Assembly: GCF_016125515.1 (NCBI RefSeq)
Contig: NZ_WGLO01000010.1
Coordinates: 154,443-218,442, forward strand
Direction: 5' to 3'
From: Hyphomonas sp.
Lineage (GTDB): Bacteria > Pseudomonadota > Alphaproteobacteria > Caulobacterales > Hyphomonadaceae
DNA: 64,000 nucleotides
Each line of letters begins with the position of its first letter. Position 1 is the first letter of the stretch. The notes under the pieces are model-generated. The model did no database searches. It was not told the origin of the DNA and saw only the letters and a list, made by a program, of their open reading frames with translations. A program made the position numbers and the translations under genes. Shown piece by piece: positions 43,521 through 51,996 of this stretch.

Positions 43521-44687
43521 CTAGGGCCGCGTGTCCATCAGGTTGCGGGCGACCACCATCCGGTGCACTTCGCTGGGGCCGTCATAAATGCGCATGTTGC
43601 GGATACGGCCTGCCAACAGGTGCAACGGCATTTCCTTGGTCATACCCATCGCGCCGAAACATTGCATGGCGTGATCGATGATCTCGGTGGCCATTTCGGG
43701 CGCGAAGACCTTGATCATCGAGATTTCGCTGCGAACATCCTGCCCCTGATCGATTTTCCACGCGCAGTCATACGCCATCAGGCGCGCTGCGTGGATCTTC
43801 ATTGCGCCATCGGCGACCCACCATTGGACCGCCTGGCGCTCCGACAGTTTGGCGCCGAAGGTCCGGCGCTGGGGCGCATACTCCCGCATCATATCCAGCG
43901 CTCGCTGCGCCGCGCCGATGCACCAGGCGGCCATCTCCATCCGCCGGGTGCCGAGGCGGATCTGCATCGGACCAAATCCGTCGCCTTCCTTGCCAAGCAA
44001 CTTCCACCCCGGAACACGGCAATCCTCCAACGCCACTTCGTAGGTGAACTCGCCACCCAGCATCGGAATGCGCCGCAGCACATTGAAACCCGGCGTGTCC
44101 CTGTCGACGAGGAAGGCCGACATGCCGCCGCGTGCGCCCTTCGCCTTGTCGGTGATCGCCATCAGGATGGTGAAATCGGCTTCCGCGGCCCGCGTAATCC
44201 AGATCTTGCGGCCGTTGATGACCCAGTCGTCGCCATCGCGCACGGCGCGCGTCAGCATTCCGGCCGGGTCTGCGCCCGCACCCGGCTCGGAAATGCCGAT
44301 CGCCGAAATGGTTTCGCCGCGCGCGTACGGATCGAGATAGGCCGCTTTCTGGCGTTCGTTCACGGTTGCCATCAGCATTCGAAGGTTCGGCGAATCCGGG
44401 GGCAGGGTGTACGTGGCGACCGTCGAGCCGAGCGCTTCGTTTACCGCGACCAAGGCCACATGCGGCAGGCCCATGCCGCCGGCCTCTTCGGGGGCATCAA
44501 GGCTCCAAAGGCCCATTTCCTTCGACACCCGGTCAAGGCGTTCGCGTTCGCTGGCGGTCAGGTAGGCGCCTTCGCCGGCGGCGTCCCGAGCCAGGACCGC
44601 CCCCTCAAGTGGCATCAGCTCTTCGCGTACGAACCTCTGGACAAGATCGCGCAGCATGCGGTGGTCTTCGTCGAGTTCGAACTTCAT
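43521..44687 (-). CDS. Acyl-CoA dehydrogenase (ACAD10/11-like group)
   Basis: 388 residues. FAD and substrate motifs are AIGISEPGAGADPAGMLTRA, INGRKIWITRAAEADF and QCFGAMGMTKEMPL, with RIYDGPSEVHRMVVARNL at the C-terminus. In ordinary acyl-CoA dehydrogenases this segment reads IYEGT with the catalytic Glu; here an Asp stands there, as in the ACAD10/ACAD11 and LvaC-like group. The group includes enzymes acting on 4-hydroxy or phospho-acyl-CoA. A kinase/DUF6285 pair of the same theme lies at 55.6-57.0 kb. Divergent from the DUF2189 gene. Confidence 0.88.
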   Translation of the reverse strand: MKFELDEDHRMLRDLVQRFVREELMPLEGAVLARDAAGEGAYLTASERERLDRVSKEMGLWSLDAPEEAGGMGLPHVALVAVNEALGSTVATYTLPPDSPNLRMLMATVNERQKAAYLDPYARGETISAIGISEPGAGADPAGMLTRAVRDGDDWVINGRKIWITRAAEADFTILMAITDKAKGARGGMSAFLVDRDTPGFNVLRRIPMLGGEFTYEVALEDCRVPGWKLLGKEGDGFGPMQIRLGTRRMEMAAWCIGAAQRALDMMREYAPQRRTFGAKLSERQAVQWWVADGAMKIHAARLMAYDCAWKIDQGQDVRSEISMIKVFAPEMATEIIDHAMQCFGAMGMTKEMPLHLLAGRIRNMRIYDGPSEVHRMVVARNLMDTRP

Positions 44688-44826
44688 TGGCGGTTCCTCC
44701 GGTCGTCAGGTGTAGGCCGCACGCGCGTCAGCGCAATGCGCGGATGGGCCGACTACGTAGAATCCCGATGGTGTTTCCGGCGTGTTTGGGCCTCAATCTG
44801 CCCAAAAACCATATCGGGAGGACATC

Positions 44827-45606
44827 ATGAGCGAACAGGCCACGCCTGTGGCACCTCAGCGCTTGCCAGGCATCAACACCATCCGGATGGGGGCGCCCGT
44901 CGAGTGGCTCGCTGCAGGCTGGCGCGACTTTCTCGCCGCGCCCGGAATCAGCCTCCTCTACGGTTCGGTTCTGGCCGCGATCAGCGCCGGCATCTTCTGG
45001 GTTCTGTATTCTACAGGGTCGGCGAGCTGGTTCTACGTATTGCTGGGCGGCTTCCTGATCGTCGGCCCGATGTTGGGCATGGGGCTCTATGCGATGGCCC
45101 GGTCGCTGGCGTCGGGCGAGAAGCCGACACTGCTGGACGTGATTTGGGTGAAGGACGCAGCGCGAAAGGACCAGCTGCTGCTGGGGCTGCTGATGGTGTT
45201 CCTCTACTTCCTGTGGACCCGGATCGCGCAGGTCATCTACGCGCTCTCGACCTGGCGAATCCTGAAGGGCCGGGCGGAGTTCCTCCACTTCGTCCTGGCC
45301 GAACCCGGCGGGCAGATGATGATCCTTATGGGGCTCGTGACCGGCGGGGTCGTGGCCTTCTGCAATTATTCGTTGGCGGTTGTGGCCGCGCCGATGTTGC
45401 TCGACCGGCGCTATGATGTGTTCATGGCGCTCGCGACGAGCGTGCGCGCGGTCAACCGCAACTTCTTTCCGATGCTTTTCTGGGCCTTCCTGATCGTCTT
45501 CCTGACCCTGATTGGCATCTCGATGGCCTTCATTGGCCTCGCGGTGGTGTTTCCTGTGGTCGGAATGGCCAGCTGGCATGCATACCGGGCACTGGTGCAG
45601 TCCTGA
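44827..45606 (+). CDS. DUF2189 family membrane protein
   Basis: 259 residues from the ATG at 44827 (GGGAGGAC upstream). It begins with a soluble stretch including INTIRMGAPVEWLAAGWRDFLAAPGISLLYG, then five to six membrane segments (for example LYGSVLAAISAGIFWVLY and FLIVGPMLGMGLYAMA). This is the DUF2189 pattern; function unknown. 160 bases separate it from secE, and no tRNA gene was found in that gap. Confidence 0.78.
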   Translation: MSEQATPVAPQRLPGINTIRMGAPVEWLAAGWRDFLAAPGISLLYGSVLAAISAGIFWVLYSTGSASWFYVLLGGFLIVGPMLGMGLYAMARSLASGEKPTLLDVIWVKDAARKDQLLLGLLMVFLYFLWTRIAQVIYALSTWRILKGRAEFLHFVLAEPGGQMMILMGLVTGGVVAFCNYSLAVVAAPMLLDRRYDVFMALATSVRAVNRNFFPMLFWAFLIVFLTLIGISMAFIGLAVVFPVVGMASWHAYRALVQS

Positions 45607-45766
45607 TGCCGGCGGCCCGGCTGCCTGCCGGAACTTCCTGGGCGCGTCTCTTGCAGCGCAGGGCAAGGCGCCCCAGATGGTCTAAAGTCGTCGAATCCTG
45701 CACATTTACCGTGGACGCGGGCCCATAAACGGGCTACTCGCCCGCCTTTGAAAAACGAGTGATATT

Positions 45767-45985
45767 ATGGCCGACAAGGACCAGAAACCGAAGAAGAAGC
45801 GGGTCGGACCGCTGACGTTCCTTGCGCAAGTGCGCGCGGAAGGGAACAAGGTGACCTGGACAACGCGTCAAGAGACCATTCAGGCGACCATTTTCGTGGT
45901 TATCATGTCGATCCTGATCGCAATCTTCCTTTTCCTGGCCGATACGCTCATAACGATCTTCGTCAATTTTGTTCGGGGCGCCTGA
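45767..45985 (+). CDS. secE: Preprotein translocase subunit SecE
   Basis: 72 residues, the short single-span form. The amphipathic helix TFLAQVRAEGNKVTWTTRQE contains the conserved EGNKVTWTTRQE, and the membrane segment is FVVIMSILIAIFLFLADTLI. SecE clamps the SecY channel. nusG follows, the nearly universal arrangement. Confidence 0.94.
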   Translation: MADKDQKPKKKRVGPLTFLAQVRAEGNKVTWTTRQETIQATIFVVIMSILIAIFLFLADTLITIFVNFVRGA

Positions 45986-46029
45986 GGGTGAACTCCGTGA
46001 ATCCAGACCTGCAGGAGCGCGCTCGGCCC

Positions 46030-46572
46030 ATGCCTGAAGCCAAGTGGTACATCGTCCACGCCTATTCGAACTTCGAGAAGAAGGTCGCCGCCTCGATTCG
46101 CGAGCAGGCCGAACGCAAGGGCCTCACTGCCCTGATCGAGGAAATCGAAGTGCCGACCGAAGAGGTCGTTGAAGTCGCGCGTGGCAAGAAAAAGACCGTC
46201 GAGCGGCGTTATTTCCCCGGCTACGTCCTAATGAAGGCGCAGCTGACCGATGACATCTATCACCTCGTCAAGGATACCCCGAAAGTGTCGGGCTTCCTGG
46301 GCGCAGAAGGCGGCAAGAAGCCGCTTCCGGTCCGTCAACGTGAGGTGGACCGGATCCTTGGCAAGTCGACCGACACCTCAGCAGAGCGTCCGCGGCCGAG
46401 AATCAGCTTTGAGATCGGCGAGCAGGTCCAGGTCAACGATGGTCCGTTCCAGGGCTTCGAAGGCGCGGTCGAGGAAATTGACGAGGCCAATGGTCGCCTG
46501 AAAGTCACCGTTTCGATCTTCGGGCGGGGCACGCCGGTCGATCTGGAATTCGACCAGGTCGTGAAGGTCTAA
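46030..46572 (+). CDS. nusG: Transcription termination/antitermination protein NusG
   Basis: 180 residues from the ATG at 46030, whose product starts MPEAKWYIVHAYSNFEKKVA like other NusG; a GTG at 45988 in frame would add 14 residues and abut secE. The NGN domain contains RRYFPGYVLMKAQL and the KOW domain EQVQVNDGPFQGFEG. It links RNA polymerase to Rho and the ribosome. Unusually, rplK does not follow; a tRNA-His gene and an OmpA gene come next. Confidence 0.94.
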   Translation: MPEAKWYIVHAYSNFEKKVAASIREQAERKGLTALIEEIEVPTEEVVEVARGKKKTVERRYFPGYVLMKAQLTDDIYHLVKDTPKVSGFLGAEGGKKPLPVRQREVDRILGKSTDTSAERPRPRISFEIGEQVQVNDGPFQGFEGAVEEIDEANGRLKVTVSIFGRGTPVDLEFDQVVKV

Positions 46573-46642
46573 AAATCAACGCTGTCAGGCGCGCGGCCGG
46601 CCTTGAAACCGCCGTCACCCGCCTGTATGCCGAAACCGGATT

Positions 46643-46719
46643 GCCGCCTTAGCTCAGTTGGTTAGAGCGCTGGTTTGTGGAACCAGAGGTCCTCCGTTCA
46701 AGCCGGAGAGGCGGTACCA
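46643..46719 (+). tRNA. tRNA-His, anticodon GTG
   Basis: 77 bases with CCA encoded. The acceptor stem is GCCGCCT / AGGCGGT, the D-loop is AGCTCAGTTGGTTAGAGC, the anticodon loop is TTTGTGGAA (anticodon GTG) and the T arm is CTCCG-TTCAAGC-CGGAG. The base before G1 is T, so there is no encoded G-1; the top pair is G1-U72 and the discriminator is A73. This is the deviant histidine tRNA described for Caulobacter and related alphaproteobacteria. Confidence 0.96.
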
Positions 46720-46951
46720 TCTCACTCGGGCCCGTTCGTGCCACCCCAAATCAGGCAACTCTGTGTCCTTGATTGCACGTGTTGCAAAAGGGCCGCGGTG
46801 GGTAAAAAATTCCATGGAATTCTAATATTTTCCGCCGGATTCCTCTCGCGGATTCTCAGAAAACCTATTAACAGCAAACTATGCGGTTAAGTCCGTATGA
46901 ACCTGCGGCCGAAGGCAATTCCGTCGATCGGCACACAAAAGGGGATTGAGT
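46720..46951. other. Leader region of the OmpA-like gene
   Basis: 232 bases without a gene, more AT-rich than the surroundings. It holds a 14-base perfect palindrome AATTCCATGGAATT (46808-46821), a possible -10 TAATAT (46823-46828), and a possible -35 TTGCAA (46782) whose partner would be AAAAAT at 46805. The transcript leader would be roughly 115 bases long if TAATAT is used, which leaves room for post-transcriptional control by small RNAs as in other porin genes. No small protein is supported. Confidence 0.4.
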
Positions 46952-48115
46952 ATGAAGAAAACTCTGATGTGCGCTACCGCCGCGGCCGCTTTCGCGTCTG
47001 CCGGTCTCACAGCACACGCGGAAGGCTGGTACTCCCGCGCTGACCTCCAATACACGTTTGATGGTCGCCTCGACCACGATGCGAAAGTGTCGGGCAACGG
47101 CGTTCTCATCGACAACTCGGACGCGTCTGAGCTGCTGGGCGCTGACCTCGGCTTCGGCTACGGCTACGACAACGGTCTGCGTGTCGAAGGCGTTGTTGGC
47201 TATCGCGGCGGTGACCTTGAAGTCCCGACCGGTATTGGCGGCACGCTTGCAGGCACCACGACGAACGCGGCTGGAAATATCAGCGTCATGGATATCATGA
47301 TCAATGGTATCTACGACTTCAACAAAGATGGTACGATCCGCCCCTACATCGGCGCCGGTATCGGCGGAACGCGGGTCCGTGCGAAGGCTGCGAACCGTGT
47401 CACCGGAACCTCGCCGCTGCTCAGCGCTGCCAACGGCTTCAACGACACCGCTGCTGGCGTTGCCTACCAGGGCCTGCTGGGCGTCGGTTTCAAGATTTCC
47501 GATCGCCTGACCCTGGATCTCGGCTACAAGTACTTCGTTGCTGAAGATCTGGAGTTCGACGGCAACCATGGTGGCGTGGCCTACGATGGTGACTACACGG
47601 ACAGCACGGCAACCGTTGGTCTGCGTTACGCCTTTGGCGTGACGCCGCCTCCGCCGCCGCCGCCACCCCCGCCGCCGCCGCCTCCGCCGCCGCCGCCGCC
47701 TCCGCCTCCGCCTCCTCCGCCGCCGCCGGTGGAAGAAGTTGAGACCGTTGCGCAGCAGTGCTCGGCTCTGAACCAAGAGTTTGTCGTGTACTTCGAGTGG
47801 GATCGCTCGGATCTGACAAGCCAGGCTGCTGCCGTTATCGACCAGGCCGTCGCGAACATCGCGGCCGGCACCGGTTGCTCGGCAGGTTCGGTCTCGATCG
47901 TCGGCCACACCGACACGTCGGGCGGTTCGGCCTACAACGAGAAGCTGTCGATCCGTCGTGCTGACGTCGTCGCAGCTGCTCTCTCCGAGCGCGGCATTGA
48001 CGCCTCGGTCATCAACAAAGCCGGTAAGGGCGAAACCGCTCTCGCCAAAGCTACCAACGACGGTGTGCGCGAGCCGCTCAACCGCCGTTCGGAAGTCACG
48101 ATCGTCGTCCAGTAA
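46952..48115 (+). CDS. OmpA-family outer membrane protein with a long polyproline linker
   Basis: 387 residues from the ATG at 46952 (AGGGG seven bases upstream). A signal peptide ends near THA-EGWYSR (written AHA at the cleavage site). Residues 25-230 form an eight-strand beta-barrel (YTFDGRLDH, GYGYDNGLRVEGVVGYRGG, YIGAGIGGTRV, LDLGYKYF, VGLRYAFG). Then come 28 consecutive prolines (47645-47728), and a C-terminal OmpA peptidoglycan-binding domain (FVVYFEWDRSDLT, VGHTDTSGG, LSIRRADVVAAAL, RRSEV). It anchors the outer membrane to the cell wall. Confidence 0.93.
   Translation: MKKTLMCATAAAAFASAGLTAHAEGWYSRADLQYTFDGRLDHDAKVSGNGVLIDNSDASELLGADLGFGYGYDNGLRVEGVVGYRGGDLEVPTGIGGTLAGTTTNAAGNISVMDIMINGIYDFNKDGTIRPYIGAGIGGTRVRAKAANRVTGTSPLLSAANGFNDTAAGVAYQGLLGVGFKISDRLTLDLGYKYFVAEDLEFDGNHGGVAYDGDYTDSTATVGLRYAFGVTPPPPPPPPPPPPPPPPPPPPPPPPPPPPVEEVETVAQQCSALNQEFVVYFEWDRSDLTSQAAAVIDQAVANIAAGTGCSAGSVSIVGHTDTSGGSAYNEKLSIRRADVVAAALSERGIDASVINKAGKGETALAKATNDGVREPLNRRSEVTIVVQ
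47645..47728 (+). repeat. Run of 28 proline codons in the OmpA-like gene
   Basis: 84 bases made only of CCN codons, 21 of them CCG or so, with CCT, one CCA and one CCC mixed in. The run encodes the linker between barrel and peptidoglycan-binding domain. Codon mixing reduces but does not abolish slippage, so length may vary between strains. Confidence 0.9.
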
Positions 48116-48140
48116 CGACTGGAAGATCGAACAAACTGGC

Positions 48141-48170
48141 GGCCCGGCAATTTGCCGGGCCGTTTTTGTT
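48141..48170 (+). terminator. Rho-independent terminator behind the OmpA-like gene
   Basis: GGCCCGGC (48141-48148) pairs with GCCGGGCC (48154-48161) around AATTT, followed by GTTTTTGTTT. It begins 26 bases after the OmpA stop and should end that transcript before the AST operon. Confidence 0.88.
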
Positions 48171-48229
48171 TCTGGCGCCGAACCGGCGAGGCCTTGCCGC
48201 TGTGTTCCAGCTGTGAAACGTAGGGCGCC

Positions 48230-49492
48230 ATGACAACAGATCTCTCGACTCTTTCACCTGAGGATGAGGCTGCGCGTGAGCGCTTGTACGCGTCCGCCGC
48301 CGAAATGCTCGACCGGACCAAGCGATGGTCCGCGCACAATACCGGTAGCCTGAACACCGACGGGCTTCGCCGGTTCGCGCCGCGGCTCGCGGATGCGTTC
48401 TCGGCGCTCGAAGCCGAGATCAAGCTCAATGAAGGTGCGGCTTTCGAATCAGTCGGTGCCGACGGCGAAACCAGCGAGGCGCACACCGGCCCGATCGTCG
48501 AGATTTCGGCGCGTCCGCAGGCTCCGGTCCAGATCGTCATGTCCGGGCACTATGACACCGTTTTTGCCCCCGGCGTTTTCGAAACGGTCACTGATCTGCC
48601 GGACGGGCGCGTCAATGGTCCCGGCATGGCAGACATGAAGGGCGGCATCTGCGTGATGCTGGAAGCCCTTCGCACGTTTGAAGCGAGCCGTCTGAAAGAC
48701 CAGCTCGGCTACCGGATCGTGCTCACTCCGGACGAGGAGATAGGCAATTTCGCAAGCTCGGAAGCTTTGCGCCGTGCCGCCTCCTCGGGCGCCCTAATCG
48801 GAATGACCTACGAACCGGCCATGGAAACAGGCGCGATGGCCGGTGGACGGAAGGGCTCTGCCGTGTTCGATATCGTGCTCCACGGCCGCGCCGCCCATGC
48901 CGGGCGCGCCAAGGAAGAAGGCCGCAGCGCCATCGAAGCTGCGGCGGAGCTGGTTGTCGGGCTCGAAGCGCTGAACAACCAGTTCGACGGCGTTACGTTC
49001 AATGTCGGTTCGATTGACGGCGGCGCGCCCGTGAACATCGTTCCGGACCTCGCGATTGTCCGGTTCGGCGCGCGTGCGCCGGACCATCAAGCCGCCGAGT
49101 GGGCGACCCAATCCGTACAGAAACTGTTTGAACGCGCGGTGTCGCGGGACGGCATCCATGGCCATCTGCACGGTGGCTTCTACCGCCCGCCCAAGCCCCG
49201 CAACGGGGCTCAGCAGGCCTTGTTTGAAGCGGTCCATTCGACCGGGCGGGCCATCGGGCTCGATCTGGAATTCGTGGATACCGGCGGTGTCTGTGAAGGC
49301 AACAACATCTTCGCTGCCGGCGTGCCGAACGTGGATACGTTGGGCGTGCGGGGTGGCCGCATCCATTCGCCGGATGAATTCGTCATTACAGAGAGTTTTC
49401 CCGAACGGGCATTGCTCTCGGCGCTGCTGCTGAACCGCCTTGCAGACGGCCGGCTGGATGCGCGCCGTATCAAGGACATGATGGGACGCTGA
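48230..49492 (+). CDS. M20-family metallohydrolase in the AST operon, candidate succinylglutamate desuccinylase substitute
   Basis: 420 residues. The di-zinc site is MSGHYDTVF (His, Asp), NGPGMADMKGGICVML (bridging Asp), LTPDEEIGN (Glu-Glu) and HSPDEFV (His near the end); the lid domain contains GRAAHAGRAKEEGRSA. This is the carboxypeptidase G2/acetylornithine deacetylase type. It is the first gene of the unit containing astA, astD and astB (two bases before astA), while the normal AstE is absent. Removal of the succinyl group from N-succinylglutamate would be a fitting job but is inference. Confidence 0.85.
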   Translation: MTTDLSTLSPEDEAARERLYASAAEMLDRTKRWSAHNTGSLNTDGLRRFAPRLADAFSALEAEIKLNEGAAFESVGADGETSEAHTGPIVEISARPQAPVQIVMSGHYDTVFAPGVFETVTDLPDGRVNGPGMADMKGGICVMLEALRTFEASRLKDQLGYRIVLTPDEEIGNFASSEALRRAASSGALIGMTYEPAMETGAMAGGRKGSAVFDIVLHGRAAHAGRAKEEGRSAIEAAAELVVGLEALNNQFDGVTFNVGSIDGGAPVNIVPDLAIVRFGARAPDHQAAEWATQSVQKLFERAVSRDGIHGHLHGGFYRPPKPRNGAQQALFEAVHSTGRAIGLDLEFVDTGGVCEGNNIFAAGVPNVDTLGVRGGRIHSPDEFVITESFPERALLSALLLNRLADGRLDARRIKDMMGR

Positions 49493-49494
49493 CC

Positions 49495-50535
49495 ATGTCG
49501 ACAACCTATGTAATGCGGCCGTCGCGTCTCGACGATCTTGAGGCGTTGACTGAGCTTGCGGAAATGTCGGGGCCCGGCTTTACCAGCTTGCCTGTCGATG
49601 AACCGATCCTGCGTGAACGGCTCGAGAAATCGGACCGTGCTTTCCATGGCCGACAACGGAATCTTCAGTACGGAAAGTATCTGATGATGATCGAGGAGGT
49701 TGCGACCGGGCAGGTCGTGGGATGCTCCGCCGTCAAGGCCGGGACCGGTATAGACCAACCCTTCTTCAACTACCGCATCATCACGCTCGCCCAGGCGAGC
49801 CATGCAGCCGGCAACCTGCGATTCGACATGGATGCGTTGGTGCTCACGAATGAATACGTCGGCTACACCGAAGTGGGCACGCTATTCCTGAAAGCCGATC
49901 ATCGAGGCGGCGGCGCGGGGCGCCTTGCGGCCCAGTCGCGCTATCTTCTGATGGCAGCCGCCCCTGAACGTTTCAGCGACCGGGTACTCGCCGAGTTGCG
50001 CGGCGTCGTCGATGACCAAGGACGGTCACCATTCTGGGAGGGTCTTGGCCGGCATTTCTTCCGCATGGATTTTGCTGAGGCCGACCGGCTGTCTGCGACG
50101 ACCGACAACCAGTTCATCATGGACCTGATGCCGCGTTATCCGATCTACGTGGACCTGATTCCGACCGAAGCCCGGGAAGTGATCGGGCGCTGTCACTCGG
50201 ACGGTGTCGGCGCTTACAAGCTGCTCCAGTGGGAAGGGTTCGAGTTCGACAGGACGGTCGATATCTTCGATGGCGGCCCCTTGGTCGCAGCGCAGCGCCG
50301 GCATATCCGGACGATACAAGAGAGCCGAGTGCTGACGGTTGAGATTGGTGCTACGGCGTCGGATCCTGAAGCCCGGCAAGGACTGCTGTCCAGCAATCGG
50401 TTGCCGGATTTCCGGGTCACACTCGGCCGGTTCGTCCGGCGCGGAGAGACGGGATTGGTGGTTCCGGCTGATGCGCTGGAGGCCTTGAAGTTGAAAGCCG
50501 GATCACCGGCGCGTGTCTGGATGCGGAGCAAATGA
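49495..50535 (+). CDS. astA: Arginine N-succinyltransferase AstA
   Basis: 346 residues. The GNAT-like fold begins MRPSRLDDLEALTELAEMSGPGFTSLP, with YGKYLMMIEE, VGYTEVGTLFLKADHRGGGAGRLA (acyl-CoA binding) and GRSPFWEGLGRHFFRMDFAEAD, all AstA hallmarks. It transfers succinyl from succinyl-CoA to arginine, the first step of the AST pathway that degrades arginine to glutamate and ammonia. Its end overlaps astD by four bases (ATGA). Confidence 0.94.
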   Translation: MSTTYVMRPSRLDDLEALTELAEMSGPGFTSLPVDEPILRERLEKSDRAFHGRQRNLQYGKYLMMIEEVATGQVVGCSAVKAGTGIDQPFFNYRIITLAQASHAAGNLRFDMDALVLTNEYVGYTEVGTLFLKADHRGGGAGRLAAQSRYLLMAAAPERFSDRVLAELRGVVDDQGRSPFWEGLGRHFFRMDFAEADRLSATTDNQFIMDLMPRYPIYVDLIPTEAREVIGRCHSDGVGAYKLLQWEGFEFDRTVDIFDGGPLVAAQRRHIRTIQESRVLTVEIGATASDPEARQGLLSSNRLPDFRVTLGRFVRRGETGLVVPADALEALKLKAGSPARVWMRSK

Positions 50536-51986
50536 TGGATCACGGCGTATTCATTGATGGCCTCTGGCGCGATGGCGGCGCAGGTGTGTTTTCCAATACC
50601 TGTCCGTCCACAGGCGAGATCGTGTGGCAAGGTGCGGCGGCGGATGCGAACGATGTGGCTGAAGCGGTTGCCTCGGCCCGGCGCGCGTTCCGCATTTGGT
50701 CACGCCGCGCGCCGCAGGAGCGAATCGCAATCCTCGAACGCTACGCCGAAGAGATCGGCAAGCGCGCCGAAGCGATTGCGGAAGTCATCAGCCGGGACAT
50801 GGGCAAGGCCCTTTGGGATTCGCGCGCCGAAGCGGGAACCATGAAGGCCAAGATCGCCGTCTCGATCGCCGCGATGAAGGAACGCGCCGGCGAAAAGACG
50901 GAAGCCGCAGCGTTCGGTTCAGCCCAGTTGACCCATCGTCCGCACGGTGTGATGGCGGTGTTCGGTCCGTTCAACTTTCCCGGCCACTTGCCCAACGGTC
51001 ACATCGTTCCGGCCTTGCTGGCGGGCAATACTTGCGTGTTCAAACCCTCCGAACTGGCGCCCGGCGTGGCAACCTTGATGGCGGAGTGTTTCAAAGCAGC
51101 CGGCTTGCCCCCAGGTTGTTTGAACATCGTGCAGGGTGGCCGCGAAACCGGCGGCGCCTTGATCGAAAACGACATCAACGGTTTGCTTTTCACTGGTTCT
51201 GCGGCGACCGGCGTATTCTTCCACAAGCAGTTTGCGGGCCGCCCGGAAGTCATTCTGGCGCTGGAGATGGGGGGTAACAATCCCCTGATCATCTGGGATC
51301 CCGCAGACATCGACGCCGCAGCCGATATCGCCGCGCAGTCCGCGTTCCTGACGACGGGTCAACGCTGTTCCTGCGCGCGCCGCATTGTCCTTCCCGAAGG
51401 CAGATTCGGCGACGCCGTCGTAGCGGCAATTGCTGAGCGCGCACGGGCGCTGCGCATTGGCGCATGGAACGAACCGGATATCTTCATGGGTCCGCTCGTG
51501 TCGGAGCGCGCCCGCGATCAGGCCATGTCATTCCAGGACATGCTTCTTTCGCGCGGGGCCAAGCCCGTGCTCGCGCTAACGGCGAAGCCTCAAGGCGGGT
51601 TCGTCACGCCTGGCGTGCTGGATGTGACCGCCGCTTCGGATATTCCGGATGAGGAGCTCTTTGGTCCGCTGATGCAGATCGTGCGCGTGAAGGATTTCGA
51701 CACGGCCATCCAACGCGCCAATGCCACTAAGTATGGACTGTCCGGCGGTCTCGTCTGCGACGATGACGCAAGATGGGTCGTCGCCTACAACGAGATGAGA
51801 GCCGGTATCCTGAACCGCAATCGCCCGACCGCGGGTGCCAGTGGGTCGATGCCGTTCGGCGGGCCGGGACTTTCGGGCAATTTTCGTCCGGGAGCGTACT
51901 ATGCGGCGGACTATTGCGCCTGGCCGCAAGCCAGCCAACTAGCGCCGAAGGCGGCGCGGATGACGGCGCCCGGATTTCCGGCCTGA
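50532..51986 (+). CDS. astD: Succinylglutamate-semialdehyde dehydrogenase AstD
   Basis: 484 residues of the aldehyde dehydrogenase superfamily. HRPHGVMAVFGPFNFPGHLPNGHIVPALLAGNT is the NAD and catalytic Asn region typical of AstD (only part is quoted here as FGPFNFPGHLPNG), LEMGGNNPLIIW holds the catalytic Glu, and TTGQRCSCARRI the catalytic Cys. It oxidises N-succinylglutamate semialdehyde to N-succinylglutamate with NAD. Coupled to astA by a four-base overlap. Confidence 0.94.
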   Translation: MMDHGVFIDGLWRDGGAGVFSNTCPSTGEIVWQGAAADANDVAEAVASARRAFRIWSRRAPQERIAILERYAEEIGKRAEAIAEVISRDMGKALWDSRAEAGTMKAKIAVSIAAMKERAGEKTEAAAFGSAQLTHRPHGVMAVFGPFNFPGHLPNGHIVPALLAGNTCVFKPSELAPGVATLMAECFKAAGLPPGCLNIVQGGRETGGALIENDINGLLFTGSAATGVFFHKQFAGRPEVILALEMGGNNPLIIWDPADIDAAADIAAQSAFLTTGQRCSCARRIVLPEGRFGDAVVAAIAERARALRIGAWNEPDIFMGPLVSERARDQAMSFQDMLLSRGAKPVLALTAKPQGGFVTPGVLDVTAASDIPDEELFGPLMQIVRVKDFDTAIQRANATKYGLSGGLVCDDDARWVVAYNEMRAGILNRNRPTAGASGSMPFGGPGLSGNFRPGAYYAADYCAWPQASQLAPKAARMTAPGFPA

Positions 51987-51996
51987 AAGGTAGACC

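Noticed and set aside
43563..45416. 617-codon open frame opposite the acyl-CoA dehydrogenase and into DUF2189
   Set aside because: No domain, and it conflicts with two well supported genes with good ribosome-binding sites.
45607..45766. A tRNA gene (such as tRNA-Trp) before secE, as in many related genomes
   Set aside because: No cloverleaf or TTC-loop pattern could be found in these 160 bases.
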